From the NCBI GenBank assembly GCA_004294385.1, contig REAP01000083.1:1-34598 (forward strand): 34,598 bases of DNA. The letters are read 5' to 3'. Under the pieces are notes generated by a model, which was not told the DNA's origin, made no database searches, and saw nothing but the letters and a program-made list of their open reading frames with translations. Position numbers and translations under genes: made by a program. Below are positions 31,843-34,598 of this stretch, piece by piece (position 1 is the stretch's first letter; the number at the start of each line of letters is the position of its first letter). Source of the DNA: Oscillatoriales cyanobacterium (lineage in GTDB: Bacteria; Cyanobacteriota; Cyanobacteriia; Cyanobacteriales; Microcoleaceae).

Positions 31843-32028
31843 ATGGTAGAACATGACTTCACGATTCCTCTAGCAGTTCTGGCTGTTGGATTTGTGGCGG
31901 CGGTTGGTATCGGCTCGATCGCCTGGTACAATTCTAAGCGCCTCCCCGGTTGGGAATCGAAAGAACGCCCGGATTTTATCCCGAAAGTTGATAAAGACGA
32001 TTTGATTTCTGAGTCAACGAAAAAATAG
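31843..32028 (+). CDS. Small single-helix membrane protein
   Basis: 61 residues. One membrane helix (about 7-28, IPLAVLAVGFVAAVGIGSIAWY) is followed by a conserved-looking cytosolic tail with YNSKRLPGWESKERPDFIPK. The tail pattern (SKRxPGWExxERPDFxPK) is one I associate with small thylakoid-type proteins of cyanobacteria, possibly in photosystem II assembly (Psb35-like), but I cannot confirm that by sequence alone and give no symbol. The start ATG follows 'ttttaaccta' without a good ribosome site. It stands alone and is divergent from the dikinase gene. Confidence 0.7.
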   Translation: MVEHDFTIPLAVLAVGFVAAVGIGSIAWYNSKRLPGWESKERPDFIPKVDKDDLISESTKK

Positions 32029-32054
32029 AACAAAGTGCACCTCAATGAGTGTAA

Positions 32055-32121
32055 GGGCGAAGCATAACCGCAGTAAATCTTTGATAATCAGTAATAAATT
32101 GTCTGCGGTCATGCTTCGCCC
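32055..32121. repeat. Palindromic element, family B, copy 2
   Basis: Arms GGGCGAAGCATAACCGCAG (32055-32073) and CTGCGGTCATGCTTCGCCC (32103-32121), 18 of 19 paired. The loop is the approximate reverse complement of that in copy 1 at 8398-8464, so the element sits in the opposite orientation relative to copy 1. GTGCACCT and GATGCACC flank it, which may be the true outer ends. Confidence 0.85.
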
Positions 32122-32251
32122 CTAGGAATATATTTGCAAAAATGGGATGCACCTAATCTAAAATCCAAAATCTAAAATCTAAAATTGACTGATTGATTCA
32201 GAAGTGCGATCTCACGCTACAATAGATCAGAGCCGGCACCGCGTTTTGTTA

Positions 32252-33623
32252 ATGAATCCAGAATCAACTCTCGCCAGACTACAAGCTACACTTCCCGACG
32301 GAAAACTGCCTTCTAGCTACGGGGTATACTTCAAAAACACCCTAGTAGCCCGCAGTCAAACCGCTGGTTTTAGTCACGTTTCAGCAGGGAAAATGGTATT
32401 TGCAGGAAGCCGATCGCTATTTTGATATTGCTAATGCCTCTCGGCGCGTTGTCATCGGCGCAGTAGCCGACAGCGGTTTTGCTACTCACAAAACTGGTCA
32501 ATTAGACAATGTATCTTTAATCAATATCGATCCGATCGACCCCATAGTCGAAGAATGGAATTTAATTATCCTCGCCCCAACCTACAAAGCAATGGTACTT
32601 TGTCGCGAACTTTCGGCCCAGGAATATCTGCCCGAAGGTAAGCCAGAAGTGGATACAGAGCGAAAGTTCTACGGTTTATGGTCTTTTGACCAATCTTTGG
32701 TGTCGGCGGCGGCAGAAATTTTTATCGAACAAACACGACATTACGATCCCAATCTCGCAGATAAGTTACTGCACATTCACCAAGAAATTCTCGCCACAGT
32801 CGGCCCGCCCCTTGCTGATATTAGTGGCGTAGTGACCCGAATTGTGACTTACCTCCAAAGTTCTCAGCAGCAAATGGTGGCAATTAACCGCCAAAGCCGC
32901 GATTTGTGGGAATTGGAAGGTCAAGCCCTTCGCATCAGCCGCAACTTGAATGCGAACAAACTACAAGCTTTTCTGCGGATGGCCCAGCGCGTAGACGAAC
33001 GCGATACCGACAACCCCACCGCGTCTCTGCAAGTGGCGGCTTTGTCGGAAACTTTGGGTCAACTTTTGGATTTGCCGGCTTTGCAGTTGCGGCGGCTGCG
33101 GCTGGCGGGATTGCTGTTTCGAGTCGGCTTGGTTTCGGCACCCAATGAGGTGTTTACTCAAACCTCCGATAAATTCGACCAACAGACTCTGGCATTTTGG
33201 CGCGATCGCAGTTTCATCGGTTCCCAGCTTTTGCAAGCAATGCCGGAGTTAGCACCTGTAGCCGAAATTGTCAAGCATAAACTCGAACGCTGGGACGGCA
33301 GCGGCAGACCCGAAGGTTTGCGAGGCGAAGAGACACCCATTGCTTCCCGGATTTTGGGCTTGGTTGCTTGTTTTCAAGACTGGACTCAACCACGGGGCGA
33401 TCGACCAGCACTGGGTTTGACGGCAGCTTGGGAAAAGTGCCGGGACATCAGTGGCACTCGCTTCGATCCAGCTTTGGTGGAAACCCTTGGTAATGTAGTC
33501 AGGCTGGCAGAAATGGGTTTGATGGAGTTACCGACTCGTCCTAGTCAATTGCCGAATGTCTGGTTGGAGGATTTGGGCGATCGCGCTCCCTCGGTAACTT
33601 CAGCATCTTCAATTAATCGTTAA
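32252..33623 (+). pseudogene. DICT-domain/HD-GYP-like signalling protein, frameshifted
   Basis: The start MNPESTLARLQ is in one frame (32252 to about 32350). The DICT-like continuation PLVLVTFQQGKWYLQEADRYFDIA is in another, open from 32349 after a TAG at 32346. Both parts belong to one DICT sensory domain, with about ten residues and the correct phase missing at the junction. After it comes a helical linker and a C-terminal HD-GYP-like domain (about 33050-33560) with LERWDGSGRPEGLRGEETPIASRI, close to the HD-GYP signature. The HD pair itself is lost: the usual LLHDIGK is LLFRVG (33111-33128). So even unbroken it would not be expected to hydrolyse cyclic di-GMP. The long second frame with good codon use may still be translated from an internal start near 32394-32420. 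A sequencing error is an alternative explanation. Confidence 0.72.
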
Positions 33624-33720
33624 CTGTTGACTGTTGACTGTTGACTGTTGACTGTTGACTGTTGGCTGACTAATAACTAATGACTAATGACTAATGACTA
33701 ATGACTAATAACTAATGACT
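33624..33720. repeat. Heptanucleotide repeats (TGTTGAC)n and (ACTAATG)n
   Basis: Five TGTTGAC units at 33627-33663, then about seven ACTAATG-type units to 33720. The last supplies the start codon of the pentapeptide gene. Confidence 0.92.
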
Positions 33721-34305
33721 AACATAGAAGCCATTTGCCAAGGCAAAATTAAAATGCTAGCCGGCTATGATTTAGCTGGAGCAGACTTATCGGGAGCCGA
33801 CCTCGCCGATGCCGATTTGTCTCAAGCTAATTTGAGTGGAGCTAATCTCGCTGGGGCTAACTTACAACGAGCGATACTGCGATCGAACTTGCGAGGCGCT
33901 GACTTGAGCGGGGCTGACTTGCGAGGCGCAGATTTTCGGAATGCTGACTTGCGGGGAGCTTCTTTGGGGAATGCTCAACTCTCCGAGGCAAGTTTTGGGG
34001 GAGCTTTTTTGGCTGGGGCTGCGATCGGGAATGTGGATTTGAGCGGTGTCGATTTTCGTGGCGCCGATTTGCGGGCTGTGAATTTGGCTAGGGTAATTTT
34101 GCACCACGCAGATTTGAGCAATGCCAATTTGTCTGGCGCTGATTTGTCTGGTGCGGACTTGGAAGAAGCGATTCTGAATGGAGCCGTGTTCCGTGGCGCT
34201 AATCTGACGGGTGCTAATTTGCTCTGTGCTGCGATCGAGCAAACTGTCTGGGATGGGGCATTGCTCGATCGAGCCTGTGTCCAAGGCACCCCCCTGAACC
34301 TTTGA
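33715..34305 (+). CDS. Pentapeptide-repeat protein
   Basis: 196 residues made largely of A(D/N)LxG repeats from about residue 17 to 175 (YDLAGADLSGADLADADLSQ and onward), which fold as a right-handed quadrilateral beta-helix. An extra residue near SNLRGADLSG breaks the period slightly. No signal peptide or membrane segment is present, so it is likely cytosolic. The family is abundant in cyanobacteria and mostly without known role; gyrase mimicry is known for some members. The start ATG (33715) is part of an (ACTAATG)n heptamer array with no ribosome site, so the true start could instead be downstream, for example ATG at 33754 (M-L-A-G-Y). Confidence 0.88.
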   Translation: MTNIEAICQGKIKMLAGYDLAGADLSGADLADADLSQANLSGANLAGANLQRAILRSNLRGADLSGADLRGADFRNADLRGASLGNAQLSEASFGGAFLAGAAIGNVDLSGVDFRGADLRAVNLARVILHHADLSNANLSGADLSGADLEEAILNGAVFRGANLTGANLLCAAIEQTVWDGALLDRACVQGTPLNL

Positions 34306-34325
34306 AATTCAAAAATGTGGCGAAA

Positions 34326-34598
34326 CCCTTCGACTCCGCTCAGGAACCGGACACTGAGCGGAGTCGAAGTGCAGGAACCGGGCACTGAGCGAAGTCGAAG
34401 TGCAGGAACCGGGCGCTGAGCGGAGTCGAAGTGCAGGAACCGGGCACTGAGCGAAGTCGACTGAGCGAAGTCGAAGTGCAGGAACCGGACACTGAGCGAA
34501 GTCGAAGTGCAGGAACCGGGCACTGAGCGAAGTCGAAGTGCAGGAACCGGGCGCTGAGCGGAGTCGAAGTGCAGGAACCGGGCACTGAGCGAAGTCGA
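34326..34598. repeat. 31-bp tandem array built on family D
   Basis: After an inverted family D copy (34326-34350), units starting CACTGAGCG or CGCTGAGCG begin at 34352, 34383, 34414, 34445, 34490, 34521, 34552 and 34583. Each is 31 bp except the one at 34445, which carries a 14-bp internal duplication (CTGAGCGAAGTCGA twice). It is contiguous, has no spacers and runs off the window. No gene. Confidence 0.93.

Noticed and set aside
32204..32251. GTG at 32204 as the start of the DICT protein
   Set aside because: The ATG at 32252 begins a DICT-type N-terminus directly; the upstream codons show no conserved character.
33862..34585. Minus-strand frames opposite the pentapeptide gene and array
   Set aside because: Shadow frames produced by the regular codon pattern of pentapeptide repeats and by the 31-bp array.
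34326..34598. Possible CRISPR array from regularly spaced repeats
   Set aside because: The 31-bp units are contiguous with no unique spacers, the same motif is dispersed elsewhere, and no cas gene is present.

Overview
The window is chromosomal DNA from a cyanobacterium, most likely a filamentous, non-heterocystous Oscillatoriales-type organism (Microcoleus/Oscillatoria/Phormidium-like). The evidence is photosystem II genes at the left edge, frequent GCGATCGC-type (HIP1) octamers, an Uma2-family gene, a PEP-CTERM protein, and above all intergenic spaces filled with heptanucleotide tandem repeats and small palindromic elements. The genus is an inference; no rRNA or other marker is present.

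Layout. 1-2.1 kb: the 3' half of psbD, then a psbC that is detached from psbD and lacks an internal stretch equivalent to about 22 residues. 2.1-7.1 kb: a MITE-like element, a KDPG-aldolase-like gene, a secreted L,D-transpeptidase, an Uma2 protein, a short Hsp70-family ATPase, a DUF4079-type membrane protein and a small unrecognised protein. 7.3-10.1 kb: a phnD-phnC-phnE ABC importer for phosphonate/phosphite-type anions. 10.3-14.7 kb: a REC-LuxR response regulator, a composite palindromic element, methionine aminopeptidase and an exported FAD oxidoreductase. 14.9-18.6 kb: an unknown membrane protein, an HpcH/HpaI aldolase, a 2OG-Fe(II) dioxygenase and a GerMN lipoprotein-like protein. 18.8-20.9 kb (minus strand): efp, accB and an ArsR-type regulator, with a 245-bp TIR element and a heptamer array between efp and accB. 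21.1-28.2 kb: a lumenal-type cyclophilin, a small membrane protein, an HAF-repeat PEP-CTERM protein, an IS607-type recombinase relic, a MacB-type permease and an RTX-vanadium haloperoxidase fusion. 28.5-31.7 kb (minus): a large PlsY-like/dikinase fusion. 31.8-34.3 kb: a small single-helix protein, a frameshifted DICT/HD-GYP-like gene, a pentapeptide-repeat protein, and a 31-bp tandem array running off the window.

Functional links are local: psbD/psbC (photosystem II core), phnDCE (one importer) and efp-accB(-arsR). Most other genes are single units separated by repeats. The strongest leads for new biology are the PlsY-like domain fused to a rifampin-phosphotransferase-like dikinase (with three repeat-derived in-frame inserts), the CP43 variant missing part of its fifth membrane helix next to a vestigial psbD tail, and several repeat families that have entered operons and coding regions.
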